A stretch of 64,000 bases of DNA from Pseudoips prasinana (lineage: Eukaryota > Arthropoda > Insecta > Lepidoptera > Nolidae): NCBI GenBank assembly GCA_951640165.1, contig OX621242.1, positions 14,563,501-14,627,500 of the forward strand, in the 5' to 3' direction. Under the pieces are notes generated by a model, which saw only the letters and a program-made list of their open reading frames with translations, was not told where the DNA came from and made no database searches. This document shows positions 44,958 through 55,016 of this stretch, one piece after another; position 1 is the stretch's first letter, and the number at the start of each line of letters is the position of its first letter. Both the position numbers and the translations under genes were made by a program.

Positions 44958-45170
44958 ATCTTGACAATAACTTGATACGAGCTAGCTAAATATCATTGCT
45001 ATAATAAAATAAATTTTATAAATCTTTTCATACAATGTGTACCTAAATCCTATGTTACTAGAAATAATAATGTATACAACTATATTACTACAAACATGTT
45101 CTGAATATTTACAAGCGCTTTTCAAGTTTCCGTGAGTAAAAACCTTTTTTATTTTATTTATTTATTTATT
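44958..45170 (+). mobile_element. LINE-J copy E (last about 210 bp)
   Basis: CTTGACAATAACTTGATACG, ACATGTTCTGAATATTTACA and GTAAAAACCTTTTTTATTTT match the 3' end of LINE-J. It is non-coding. Confidence 0.85.
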
Positions 45171-45229
45171 TACATAAATAGAAAATATAAATAGAAAAAA
45201 TGTCATTCATATAGTGAAATTGTAATTCA

Positions 45230-45408
45230 TACGGTATTCTTCAATGTGGGACACATAGCTCATAAAACCGACGGCTGCTGGGACAAGAGTTCTAGAATGC
45301 GACCATGAACTGGAAAACGCAGCGTAGGCTGGCACCCCACAAGGTTGACCGACGATCTTCCAAGGGCAGAGAAGACCGGCCATTGTGGAGATCCTTGGGG
45401 AAGCATGA
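45230..45408 (+). pseudogene. RTE-type LINE C-terminal fragment
   Basis: One plus frame reads SSRMRP, a stop, then TGKRSVGWHPTRLTDDLPR, matching the RTE pattern RPRTGKRSVGRPPTRWTDDL. It then drifts into the DRxxWRSLGEA region in another frame. SINE1 is joined directly to its 3' side. Confidence 0.7.
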
Positions 45409-45660
45409 CGGTCACCGTAGCCTAGTTGGTAGTGTTCCTGCCTACGAAGCTGGTGGTCCTTCCCGGTAATTGCAAATATTTGTGTGATGAGCACGAATAT
45501 TTGTTGCTGAGTCATGGATGTTTTCTATGTATATAAGTATTTATCTATCTATATAAGTATGTATATCGTCGCCTGGTACCCATAGTACAAGCTTAGTTAA
45601 GGCTTAGTTTGGGGCTAGGATGATCTGTGTGACATTGTCCCTAGATATTATTATTATATT
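45408..45660 (+). mobile_element. SINE1 with B-box deletion
   Basis: GACGGTCACCGTAGCCTAGT head. The B box is lost: GGTGGTCC is followed directly by TTCCCGGTAATTG. Body and tail are intact, with ATT repeats at the end. Confidence 0.85.
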
Positions 45661-45664
45661 ATTA

Positions 45665-46725
45665 TTTGTCCAGCCGTGGACGTCTTTCGGTTGATAACAA
45701 GATGATGAAGTGTGTCTGTGTCTTTCGACACAGCCTATCTACGAAGTTTTAGTCTTTCCATAGAATGTAATGTGTAATTAAGTCTATTGGTTACATTAAT
45801 GCTCTACATTAATTACACTTGTAATGTAGTGTAATTACAAGTATGGGTTGGAATTTGTCAACTTCCTTACTATTTTCCCTTTGAATAGATACTTCAGCTA
45901 TAATCAAATTGTAGGCCTACCAGATATGCTAGGCTATTCTGTAAGCATCAAATTTGATAGTCGAAACTCAATGAAGTGAACTGAGGAAATCGTAGTCGCT
46001 TTGACGCCTAAATCACTTCACCTTAAAGCAATAAGGAATGAACTTGGTATATAATACGAGCTTCATAGAGAATTATGTAACAGAAATTGGATGTAGGTAT
46101 CACTTCAGATTCAATTGTCACCCAGTAGTCAACCAAATTAGCCAACCGAGGTTCACCACACCAATTACACACAATTACACATTGGACTCAGAACACAACC
46201 TAATAAAGCAAAATTGTCTCTTCTATTTCTACTATTTCTAATACTAGGCACTGTATATTTTTGAAGTAAAACTTCTTTAGGCACGCTTGTGTTGTGAGGT
46301 AAGCTGGTGAATGCGTTACGAACAGTAAAATGCGAACGGAAGTTAAGAGGGACATAAAAGTTAGTGAAGATTGAAAGAGAGAGATTTATGTTTCGTATAT
46401 TATCCCGATTCGACTCCGCCGAGATACTCATATTTTAATGCTTCTATACAGTACTGTAATGATATTACCTGCCCTCCTATAGAATAAAACCTCTTTTGAG
46501 AAGATAGCTAACTCTGGTCATTTTATTAAAATAGCTGGACATAGCTTTTAAAATGAGAATAGAATTCGAATTAAATTAAAAGCATAATTTTACGTTTGAG
46601 TGATGTTTGTCAATAGTGATAAAAATGGAGTGCTAAAACATACATTGTGAAATCTAGTTTTAGTATTTTTTCAATAAAATAAGTGATTGGTGTTTAATAC
46701 GTGTGTTATCATTGTGAAGGTCTAC
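45665..46725. other. No recognised feature
   Basis: AT-rich. A TGTAATTA/TAATTACA-rich stretch lies at 45765-45845. No supported gene. Confidence 0.4.
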
Positions 46726-46734
46726 CTAGATCCC

Positions 46735-47497
46735 GTTACAGAGCACCTCTTGCTTGCGAGTGTTCTACAGTACATTGTTTAATCCTACCACCCCACTTTA
46801 TCTCAAAGAACGGTTCGAGTTCCTTCATGACACACATTCAAGATCCCTGAGGTCATCAGAAAACTTGCGACTCAAAATTCCTAAGCATTCCTCAAACTTC
46901 TACGGACAATCATTTACAGTCCAAGCTGTGCGTCTTTGGAATGATTTGCCTGCAACAATAGGGCGAGCACAATCCATTCTGACTTTTAAAAAGCTAGTGA
47001 AAGAGTACTATTTGTCACAATAAATTGTTATTATTGCATAATAACAGTGTTACCGCCATCTCCTATCACTAATAGAATGTATGTATTTATATAAGTATTT
47101 ATTTGTTATATGTATGTTGTATATAATATATATCAATAAATTTAAATTACATATTAATATGTAAATATATTATGATTATATATATATATATATATATATA
47201 AATATATGTAATACGTACGAGCTGTAGGCGTTACTTCAAGATTATTTTTCGTACTTTCCCCTCTCAATCTACTAGACTAGTCTATTTATATTTACTATTT
47301 CTTTCTAAAATTGCTACACCCCTATCACTCGTTTAATTGTTCTTCTTGCTGATTTGCTGATTTGTCCATCCTAAGGTTGTCTGGAAGAGGTCGCAGTTAG
47401 CGATAAGACCGCCCATTGTACCATATTTAATACAACTGTTTACTTTAAATGTAAATCTTGGTGTACAATAAAGAGTATTTGTATTGTATTGTATTAC
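46735..47497 (+). pseudogene. LINE-M C-terminus and 3' UTR
   Basis: The 89 codons at 46754-47023 read YLKERFEFLHDTHSRSLRSS and GQSFTVQAVRLWNDLPATIG, ending EYYLSQ and a stop. This is the same C-terminal layout as LINE-2 (YLRERFEYL … RAVRLWNSLP … HFLSQSL) but diverged enough to be another family. A 3' UTR with TA repeats (47178-47203) leads to GTACAATAAAGAGTATTTGT and GTATT-repeat tail units. It is 5'-truncated and non-functional alone. Confidence 0.8.
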
Positions 47498-47499
47498 TG

Positions 47500-48845
47500 T
47501 AGAGGCAAGAGGGCGAGCACATATTTCTTTTCTCTCTTTCCATAGCCTATGGACGCTCTCGAAACCAAACAAATATACGGACCACCTGATTTTAAGCGGT
47601 CACCGTAGCCTGTGGACGCTCTCGACACCAACCAGATATACAGACCACCTGATGTTACGTGGTAACCGTAGCATGGAGCTTAAGATTTTTTTTTACAAAT
47701 TCACTTTGACAAGACTAAAACTCATCTTAATTTCAAATCAAGTAACTCAGTATCTCAATTCATACAATATTTGAATTTATTTAATACAGAATATTGCAAT
47801 TGCATATTTATAACAAAGAATAGTTAAAACTGTATAAATAAAAAGTCGACCAGGTTAATAAGACGCCAATGTCAAGATTACGAAGTAAAGGAAGATAAGA
47901 CAAATTGGAAATGGCATGTGTTTTTGGGGAAACACAATACATTTTTAAGTCCAGTAGAGGGATCTGCTGTCACTCAAAAATCAGCTTATCCTTTAAAGGG
48001 TAAAGGAAAAGGCATGTAAATATTAAAAGCCACTTAATCATCCAAAATTGGTCGTTTGATAAAACGTAAACAATAACTTCTAAGAGAAAATCTGTAGTAG
48101 CCGTAAGTGGCTCGGGGCGGCAAGTTGTTGTGTGAAAGTGAAAATTTATCCAAGGCCATATCAAAAGCGCTTTTATCTTGTAAGATGACGTAACATTATC
48201 GCAATATCCGTGCGTCGGCTGTCCCGCGCTAGAATATCAAGAAGATATATTTTCACGGAACAATGCCTCTCCGGTATCTCAATTTTCATTTCCCCTCTGC
48301 GGGACATCCGGTGTGATTTGTAGCAGGAGATAATATACAAAACGGTGGCTTCGCGGGACGCCCCGCCGCCGCGCTCTAGAGCAGCTCCGCGCCGCCGCTG
48401 CCTCAGCGGAATATCTTTATCTATGATACTTTAACTAGCACAGCGCCTTATATTTTGTTGAAGGCAACGTTTGTGATAAACAGCCATTTTATTCGAATAC
48501 CGTACATAAACATAAATTTACCGTTAATCCAGGGAACTTGGATAAGTTCCTTTTCACCAATCAGCCAGGCACACAAATATCGAATTCAAAGATATTGTTA
48601 GATAAGGCCCGGTTCAGACTTCACATTTTAAGCAATAATGTCCTAATGGTCAAATTATACCGTGCGCAAATAGAGACGAACTAATGATCCGATACCGCTA
48701 CCTGGCAAGCTGACACAACCGCAAAGGAGGTTGAGGTACAGGATCCACGGAAATACATGCTCTGAGAGGCACGTGGGTGTCACACCGTCAATAACTTTCA
48801 GACTTCGGATCGATACAAAAATCTCTCGGGGGTTGTTTGTCTATA
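47500..48845. other. No gene recognised
   Basis: Contains two tandem-like GGACGCTCTCGA... ACCACCTGAT units (about 47550-47600 and 47615-47660), a decayed repeat. A short GC-rich patch lies at 48350-48415. The rest is featureless. Confidence 0.4.
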
Positions 48846-48925
48846 ATATGTATATATTTAGAAATATAAAAGTATTGGGTACCATAGTACAGGCTCTGCT
48901 TAGTTTGGGATTGATTGTGTTAGTC
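48846..48925 (+). mobile_element. SINE2 tail fragment
   Basis: ACCATAGTACAGGCTCTGCT and TAGTTTGGGATTGATTGTG correspond to the SINE2 tail; the rest is missing. Confidence 0.5.
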
Positions 48926-49184
48926 AACATGCTTTCCCGGGTACGATAGTTCTTTAACCAAAGAGCGTCCGAAACATATATTTTTATGAATTTTGTAAGG
49001 TGGAACACGTTACCTCCTAGGCTCAAAGACAAGATAATTTTTAGAACACTGTTGACAATGTATTAACTAAATTTTATGGGAAGCATATACGGCAAAATTA
49101 ACTGACAAGCTAGACGGCTAGTTAATTAGTGGGTTCACGTACATAGGTTTTAGATATAACTTTATATTGAGGTTGTTTAAAAAT

Positions 49185-49385
49185 ATGGAATTCGGCCGTG
49201 TCACCCTCGTGTCATGGAGAGCACATAAAACCATTGGTCCTGTACATCTGCCAACTCCCAGACTCCAGGCTGATAAATAATGAGAAATTGACTTAACATA
49301 AATGCCCAATATCCTTTTTTGGACTGACCCGGGATTTAAACACGGGTCCGGTATTTGCGGTTAAATACTCTACTGCTAGACTAAC
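49185..49385 (-). mobile_element. SINE4 (tRNA-derived), degraded
   Basis: The minus-strand head TTAGTCTAGCAGTAGAGTAT and TTTAAATCCCGGGTCAGTCC has A/B-box spacing. The body includes CAGGACCAATGG and TTTTATGTGCTCTCCATGAC. Possible relatives are at 38050-38240 and 58777-58850. Confidence 0.6.
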
Positions 49386-49389
49386 TTCG

Positions 49390-50035
49390 TATCGGCCGTA
49401 TGCTAAACTCAAATCGGAAATTGGATTTGATTAAGAGTTAAGACAAATAAGATAAATATGGGTAAAACAAACAACAAGGTGTAAAACAAGCTTGTGAAAG
49501 CGAAGCTGTGAAGTTTGTTTCTGACAACCCTCTGTAATGAGAAATCTATAAGTAATTTAAATATGAGCACCAATAGGAAACGTCGAAGTGAAATTTCAGA
49601 AAGGTTGAAGTAATTATGTAATTTAATCTTTTAATCCCTTTACAAAGGCAATGTTTCGAAGTTTGTATTTTCTAAATGAAGCTATTTAGTTAATTCTCTC
49701 AAGGCTTTTTAAAGAAATGCGCACCTCAGTTACCAATAATTTATAAATGAAATAATGTCTTCTATTATTTATTCTTTCATTAATTTATTAAATCTAAATA
49801 ACTGTCTATTTCTGTAAGTAATCATCCACATTGAGTTCGATGAAACAGTACATATAATATGGAATCATTGAAACGAAACATAAGTTTGTCAAAACTAATT
49901 CTTATAAATATTTAGATAATTTACATTGTGTTTATTTAATTATATAATGACAAGAAGTTGTGTCTAACAACTCCTTTTAATTATATATATATCACAAATA
50001 ATTAAATCGATTTCTTGGAGACTATTCGTTGTAAC
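49390..50035. other. No recognised feature
   Basis: AT-rich sequence with nothing supported. Confidence 0.4.
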
Positions 50036-50041
50036 TACGGC

Positions 50042-50140
50042 ATACTATCCGGATATTCGAATTATCCGGATATCAGCGAATAAAAAATATCCGGTTATCA
50101 ATTGCATTATTATTCGGATAAAATGGATAATTTTCGGCAA
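50042..50140. repeat. TATCCG-rich cryptic repeat
   Basis: Repeated ATCCGGATA, TTATCCGGATATC, ATATCCGGTTATC and TTCGGATAAAATGGATAA words in both orientations. A similar cluster lies at 53160-53220 and a short one near 54462-54488. Confidence 0.55.
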
Positions 50141-50211
50141 ACAAGCCAACAGCTAGTAGAATGTTTAAAAGCTAGTAGGTATTATTCAACGCCGACAAAC
50201 GGATGTCGTTA

Positions 50212-50352
50212 GTACAGACGCCAGCACATCTAGTTATCCCAATCTGTCAAATTTCGTTTATGGATTATCAACTTTATCACGTAAGCATAAGGTTCACTTT
50301 TAATTGGGAACATTTGACAGATTGGGGTAGGTTGATGTGCTGGCGTCTGTAC
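50212..50352. mobile_element. MITE-A copy 3
   Basis: A 141-bp element with GTACAGACGCCAGCACATC at the left and its exact complement at the right. The inner CCCAATCTGTCAAATTTC / AATTTGACAGATTGGGG-type inverted block is also preserved. The centre is inverted relative to copy 2 (ACTTTATCACGTAAGCATAA versus TTATGCTTTTGTAATAAAGT), showing that the element inserted in the opposite direction. Confidence 0.85.
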
Positions 50353-50479
50353 ATTAAAGTACTAGCACAATCCTACGAAATTCTATAAATATTTATAAGA
50401 ATATTCAGTATTTCTTATAATATAGTGCTAGTGCCAAGATTCGTTTTTATATATTATAAAAAAAAACGATTCCTAGTAT

Positions 50480-51790
50480 TACTGAAACTGCGGCGGATAG
50501 AGATGACGATGATGTTGACGTTGCACTATACAACACGCTCTCAAACATCAAGGCGCCAAGGTGATGATGGAGGTACAGCGGAGCTTCAGAAGGCGGGTGG
50601 TACACCAATCCTTCGGGCCCTTCAGAAGTTATACCAAATGTTCGAACGCCATAACCATGGCACAGAGGTGTAGTGGTGCTCTTCTTCAAAAAGGGCTATA
50701 AAACCCTATTGAAGAATTATAAGCTATCACAGTGCTGAGACATGTTTACAACTTGTTTTTGAGGGTCATCTCTCGAACAAGCCGGTTTCCGAGAAGTAGC
50801 ACCATGGATCACATACATACGCTGCGGCGAGTTTATACAGAACATTACAACCAGCTACTGTGCTTAGCGTTTGTGGACTATCAGAAAGCTTTTGTTTCGA
50901 TCGAAACCTGGGCGTGTTAAGGTCTCTCCAAAGGTGCCAAATCGACTACCGGTACATTGAGGTGTCAAGGTATTTGTAAGAAAAAGCCATTATGTCAGTG
51001 TCACTCCAGGACCAGAACTCGAAACCTACACCACTTGCAGTGAGGCGTGAGACAGGGAGATGTTATAGCTCCGAAACTGTTCACCAGGCATTGGAATCTC
51101 GAAACCTACTCCACTTACAGTGAGGCGTGAGACAGGGAGATGTTATAGCTCCGAAACTGTTCACTGGGCATTGGAAGATGTATTCAAGCTTCTCAACTGG
51201 AAAGGCTTTGGCATCAATGTCAATGACGAGTACATCACCCACCTTCGAGTTGCCGATGATATAGATGTCATGACTGAGACCTTGGAAGACCTCGGCACAA
51301 TGTTTTATGGCCTCAGCCGAGTCTCTGAACAAGTGGGTCTGAAAATGTACATGTGCAAGACAAAAATCATGTCAAACATACATGTTGCACTCACGCAAGT
51401 TAAGATTGGAGTCTCTTCACTTATAGTTGTAGAGAACTGTATTTACGTAGGACAGACCATCCAACTAGACCCAGCTTCGAAAAGGAGGTCCTTCGTGGAA
51501 TCTCACTCGGCTGTTAGCGTTCGGGAAGCTATGTAAAATCTTCTCGTGGATAACACGGCAGTGTTACGGCAGTGCAAGTCGAAAGTCTATGAACAGTATG
51601 CGTTGCTAGTAATGACTTACTGAACAGAGATGTGGTTGCTCACTATGGGCGGTATTACAAGGCTCAGGGACATCCAAAGACCCATGGAGAGGATAGTCCT
51701 CTCCACTGCTTCTTGAGTGACCTCTGTTCACAGTTGCACGTGAAAGAAATGACACATGCAACTATGAACATAGGTTGAGAACATCTTCAA
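50480..51790 (+). pseudogene. RTE-type LINE reverse transcriptase relic
   Basis: Peptides across frames follow RTE RT order: EQAGFREVAPWITYIRC in one frame beside RFPRSSTMDHIHTLRRVYTE, then CLAFVDYQKAF, then RRETGRCYSSE (from GVRQGDVI), ALEDVFKLLNWKGFGINVND, EYITHLRVADDIDVM (catalytic FADD changed to VADD) and VGLKMYMCKTKIMSNIHVA. The 417-bp open frame 51120-51536 covers the last part. An 80-bp tandem duplication interrupts the coding order at 51018-51177. It has many stops and shifts. Confidence 0.85.
51018..51177 (+). repeat. 80-bp tandem duplication inside the RTE relic
   Basis: CTCGAAACCTACACCACTTG at 51018 and CTCGAAACCTACTCCACTTA at 51098 start two copies, each running through GTGAGGCGTGAGACAGGGAG to GGCATTGGAA. 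They differ at a handful of sites. 80 is not a multiple of three, so it adds a frameshift. Confidence 0.9.
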
Positions 51791-51814
51791 AAATATTTTT
51801 TTTATATAGCATTA

Positions 51815-51990
51815 CTAGCTATGCCCCGCGGTTATACCTGCGTTAATTTTTATATGTCTATATAGCCTATGTGTTATTCGGATATATAAGCTATATTACT
51901 AAAAAGTTTAATCAAAATCCGTCCGGTAGTTTTAGCGTGAAAGAGTAACAAACATACACACTCACAAACTTTCGCCTTGATAATATTAGA
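51815..51990 (-). mobile_element. Non-autonomous Helitron-like element
   Basis: On the minus strand: CTAATATTATCAAGGCGAAA near the start, ATAACACATAGGC interior, CGCGGGGCATAGCTAG end before T. Same family as 7985 and 41459. Confidence 0.6.
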
Positions 51991-52114
51991 GTGATTTGTA
52001 ACGCATAGCGTAAATCGAATCTCAAAAACGCTGTGTATTGCTTATATACTATATACTATTGCTGTAAAAAAATAATTTGATTATTTAACTGTTTCTATCG
52101 TAACACTGAGTACT

Positions 52115-52374
52115 ATAACATTCTGCTACTCCAGACGTCTTCGGGATCTTTTATATTAGAAATAATATACTCAAGTTTATATAACTGGTTATATATTTTC
52201 TTCACTCTTGCTATAGCAGGTTACAAGGCTCCCTACCCTACCAGAGTTCTATCGTAGACTGACTTAGAAAGTTTTTTTTTGTTTTCGTTTGAAATATTTT
52301 CAAACGATTTCTTTTTAATTATTTTTTTTAAACGTTTGGACGAACGAAGGTGTGCAACGAAAAAGTTCGTCACA
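52115..52374 (-). repeat. LTR copy (3' LTR in minus-strand orientation)
   Basis: 260 bp, starting ATAACATTCTGCTACTCC and ending AAGTTCGTCACA on the plus strand. It contains the near-palindrome CGTTTGAAATATTTTCAAAC. Confidence 0.85.
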
Positions 52375-52499
52375 TCTTCCCCGTCTCTCTTAAAAAAATG
52401 TTTATTCTATTATTAGAATGAATATTTTTTTTCTCCGAAAGAACCCTTTACAACATTATACTAGCTTACTTTTACCTACCTAGTGGAGGGCAGGTCAGT

Positions 52500-52810
52500 A
52501 GGAGCTAGGCTTTTCTGGTCATAATTTAGTCTTCTTCTTAGAACTAGTTACACAAACACACACACACATTTTCTTGTTTTCACTTAGTCTCGTGGAGTAT
52601 CCAAGGTCTATAAATTTCCATAAGGAATGGTGGACATCAGACTGGTTGTCTGATATTGGAGACCTCCTGAACTCCTCGCACGAACACACACACACCTTGT
52701 CTTTTTTTTACTTGACAAGTCTCGGGAATATCCATTGTCCATAAAATTCCATAAGGAATGGTGGACATGAAACGGGTTGTCTGAAGATGAAGACCTCTGG
52801 GTCCTGACAC
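52500..52810. repeat. Two 131-bp tandem units in the TRIM interior
   Basis: CCATAAGGAATGGTGGACAT occurs at 52618 and 52749. Each is preceded by a CACACACACAC run and TCTCG, and followed by GGTTGTCTGA and GAAGACCTC/GGAGACCTC. The units have diverged moderately. Confidence 0.75.
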
Positions 52811-52854
52811 CACACTCCCACACGTAAGCATACGCTACCCAGCGCCTCCACCAT

Positions 52855-53117
52855 ATAACGTTCTGCTACTCCAGACGTCTTCGGGATCTTTTATATTAGA
52901 AATAATATACTCAAGTTTATATAACTGGTTATATATTTTCTTCACTCTTACTATAGCAGGTTACAAGGCTCCCTACCCTACCAGAGTTCTATCGTAGACC
53001 GACTTAGAAAGATTTTTTTTGTTTTCGTTTGAAATATTTTCAAACGATTTCTTTTTAATTATTTCTTTTTTACAACGTTTGTACGAACGAAGGTGTGCAA
53101 CTAAGAAGGTCGTCACA
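52855..53117 (-). repeat. LTR copy (5' LTR in minus-strand orientation)
   Basis: 263 bp, starting ATAACGTTCTGCTACTCC and ending AAGGTCGTCACA on the plus strand. It is collinear with 52115-52374. Confidence 0.85.
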
Positions 53118-53159
53118 GTACTGAATATAAATTATTGATAATATTTTGTTTAGATCACT

Positions 53160-53222
53160 CCTATCCGAATTATCCGTATTTATCCGGATAACGTTATCCA
53201 ATTATCCGTTTCATCCGAATAT
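53160..53222. repeat. TATCCG-rich cryptic repeat
   Basis: CCGAATTATCCGTATTTATC, GGATAACGTTATCCAATTAT and CCGTTTCATCCGAATA resemble the cluster at 50042-50140. Confidence 0.55.
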
Positions 53223-53551
53223 AGTTTAAACGGGACTAGTCCCTCCCTCTTACCCACCACTGCAACTCCTGTAAGCCAGGATCAACAGTGGCACACAATG
53301 AAATGACACTGAGCGGTGAAGCTCAGGCATGTCCCGGGGAATCGCTTTAACTGTCTTGGATCCCGCAACGAATTTAATCAGAAACAGAAAAAAAGGAGGA
53401 GTTAGAAAATGAATAGTTCCACTTCCCTCCAGAGCAAAGCGGGAGACAGAATGATGTAAAGAGGCTATAGCCTCATAAAATGAGAGATTTGCAACTAGAG
53501 AAGCCAGCTGCAAAAGCACCGAGGATCAATTTAAGGGTCCTAAGTGAGCTG

Positions 53552-54447
53552 TTATATTTGATTCCAATAGTAGGTATGGCAAAAACGCTTAAACGCACGG
53601 AAGTTGTTCCTTGTTGCTACAAGATCCGTATAATAAACTACTCCAGATATTGGTTGCAAGCTGTTTAACATAATATCACGCTGATTTTGCCAGAGATCAC
53701 ACTCCCACAGGATGTGGTGAGCAGTTTGTTCATATTCGTTACTGGATGTTGAGCACAGACAGATTGGTGAAGATGCTAATTTGAAACTATACAATTTACT
53801 TTTAAAATTGCCGTGTCCGGTAAGAAATTGTGCAACACAATGGTCTATGATTAGCCAAGTTTTATTTAACCGTTCGCGTACGTCCGGAAAGAACTGGTGC
53901 AGATGGCGACCCTTGGTTGACGTATTCCATCTACATTGCCATTCATTTAGTAGTTCGTTATTTAAGTCAGCTATTGGCATAAATAGCTTGCTTTGATAAT
54001 TTAGAAAATGATTTCTTATCATTACGCGACCGGGGCTTTACACAGAAATATCAACGCCAACCTCTGGCTTTGTAGTAATTTACGGCGAGCAGCTCCGATG
54101 GTAGCCCTATCAGCCCACACAGGCGAGCCGTAGCATATACACCCAAGATAGGTTGCCCCGTAAATGATTTTAAGAGTATTAAAAGAGAGGCCCCAGGTTG
54201 CCGTCGATATCCTTGTAAGTGCAAAAAAGTTTCGCTTAGCTTTTTCCCCAACTGATTTAATATGTTCTATAAACGAGAAATTCTTTTCTAAAACTAAACC
54301 CAAATAACAGGTTGATATTTTACGTTTTACAGTAACATTATTAAGTTTTACGCCCGGGGGGGATTTTAGTTCACCTTTAAGAAGGAGTTGGTAGGTTTTA
54401 TGAGGAGCAAATGTAAGGCGATTTCTTTTACCCCATTCACTTATCAT
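53552..54447 (-). pseudogene. R1-like LINE C-terminal relic with internal deletion
   Basis: Minus strand, two frames meeting at TAATGA (54022). The first (54447-54022) reads WGKRNRLTFAPHKTYQLLLK, STCYLGLVLEKNFSFIEHIK, YGATYLGCICYGSPVWAD and SQRLALIFLCKAPVA. This is the RT thumb region, in which R1-type elements continue with an RTTSTEAL-like segment. The second (54022-53552) is the distal region: NEWQCRWNTSTKGRHLHQFF, LTGHGNFKSKLYSFKLASSP and CLCSTSSNEYEQTAHHILWE, with the Cys/His spacing of the C-terminal zinc finger. The segment normally between them is gone. It is dead. Confidence 0.8.
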
Positions 54448-54769
54448 ACTTAAGCAAGTTTTATCCGAATACTAAAATGAGCGGATAATTGCATGCCCTA
54501 GTTGTAACCTTTTGTCTGTTTAAATTCCTGATTAAACATCTTCATCGTTTTCTTTTCCTAAATATTGAAACAATGCAATGATAGGAAATGAAAAATTTAA
54601 TTTTAGGAAATCAGCCTATGAATATTTCTGGAGACATTCTAGTCATAGAAAATAAAATAAAACATTTCCTCGTAAAAAAATTTAGAATTTAAATATAGAA
54701 AATGAATTGTGTTTTTGAGACCACCACCACCTGGAGATATGTATAAAATTTAAAGAATGTTAAATGTGT

Positions 54770-54966
54770 TCGCCTCGTACCTCGGGTTAAAAGTTTAATT
54801 CCTGCACTTTTGTGAGTCACACAAATAGTTGTGTGATATCATTATTACTATAATTATGACTATAATTCATTCATTATTTTTCTGAGTCTGGGTGTATATT
54901 ATATATGTATAAAGTCCCCGCGATCCAAAGATTAATTCACCTAGTGTCAGCATTGTCTTTTTGAAG
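54770..54966 (+). mobile_element. Degraded SINE3
   Basis: TTCGCCTCGTACCTCGGGTT, GAGTCACACAAATAGTTG, TTTTCTGAGTCTGGGTGTAT, AAAGTCCCCGCGATCCAAAG and TAGTGTCAGCATTGTCTTTT follow SINE3 order with many changes and an AT-rich insertion near 54835-54880. Confidence 0.6.
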
Positions 54967-55004
54967 AAGCAGTTTAAATAAATATTTATTTATTTAAACT
55001 GCTT
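54967..55004. repeat. 38-bp palindrome at the 5' edge of LINE-J copy A
   Basis: AAGCAGTTTAAATAAA (54967-54982) and TTTATTTAAACTGCTT (54989-55004) are exact complements around a TATTTA loop. It sits between the SINE3 tail and the start of the truncated LINE-J. Confidence 0.9.
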
Positions 55005-55016
55005 ATTTATATTTAT

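Larger units (their letters stand above)
52115..53117 (-). mobile_element. TRIM-like LTR element, 1003 bp, GTACT target duplication
   Basis: Direct terminal repeats of 260 bp (52115-52374) and 263 bp (52855-53117) flank a 480-bp interior. GTACT at 52110-52114 and 53118-53122 is an exact 5-bp target duplication. On the minus strand the LTR starts TGTGACGA. A purine-rich AAGAGAGACGGGGAAGA lies immediately before the 3' LTR (PPT-like), and TGGTGGAGGCGCTGGG starts one base after the 5' LTR (PBS-like). LTR ends are TG…AT rather than TG…CA. The interior is non-coding and contains two 131-bp tandem units. The LTRs differ at about a dozen positions by eye. Known TRIMs have this plan; the family is not recognised. 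Confidence 0.8.

Noticed and set aside
48350..48415. CpG-island promoter
   Set aside because: Too short, with no adjacent gene or exon visible.
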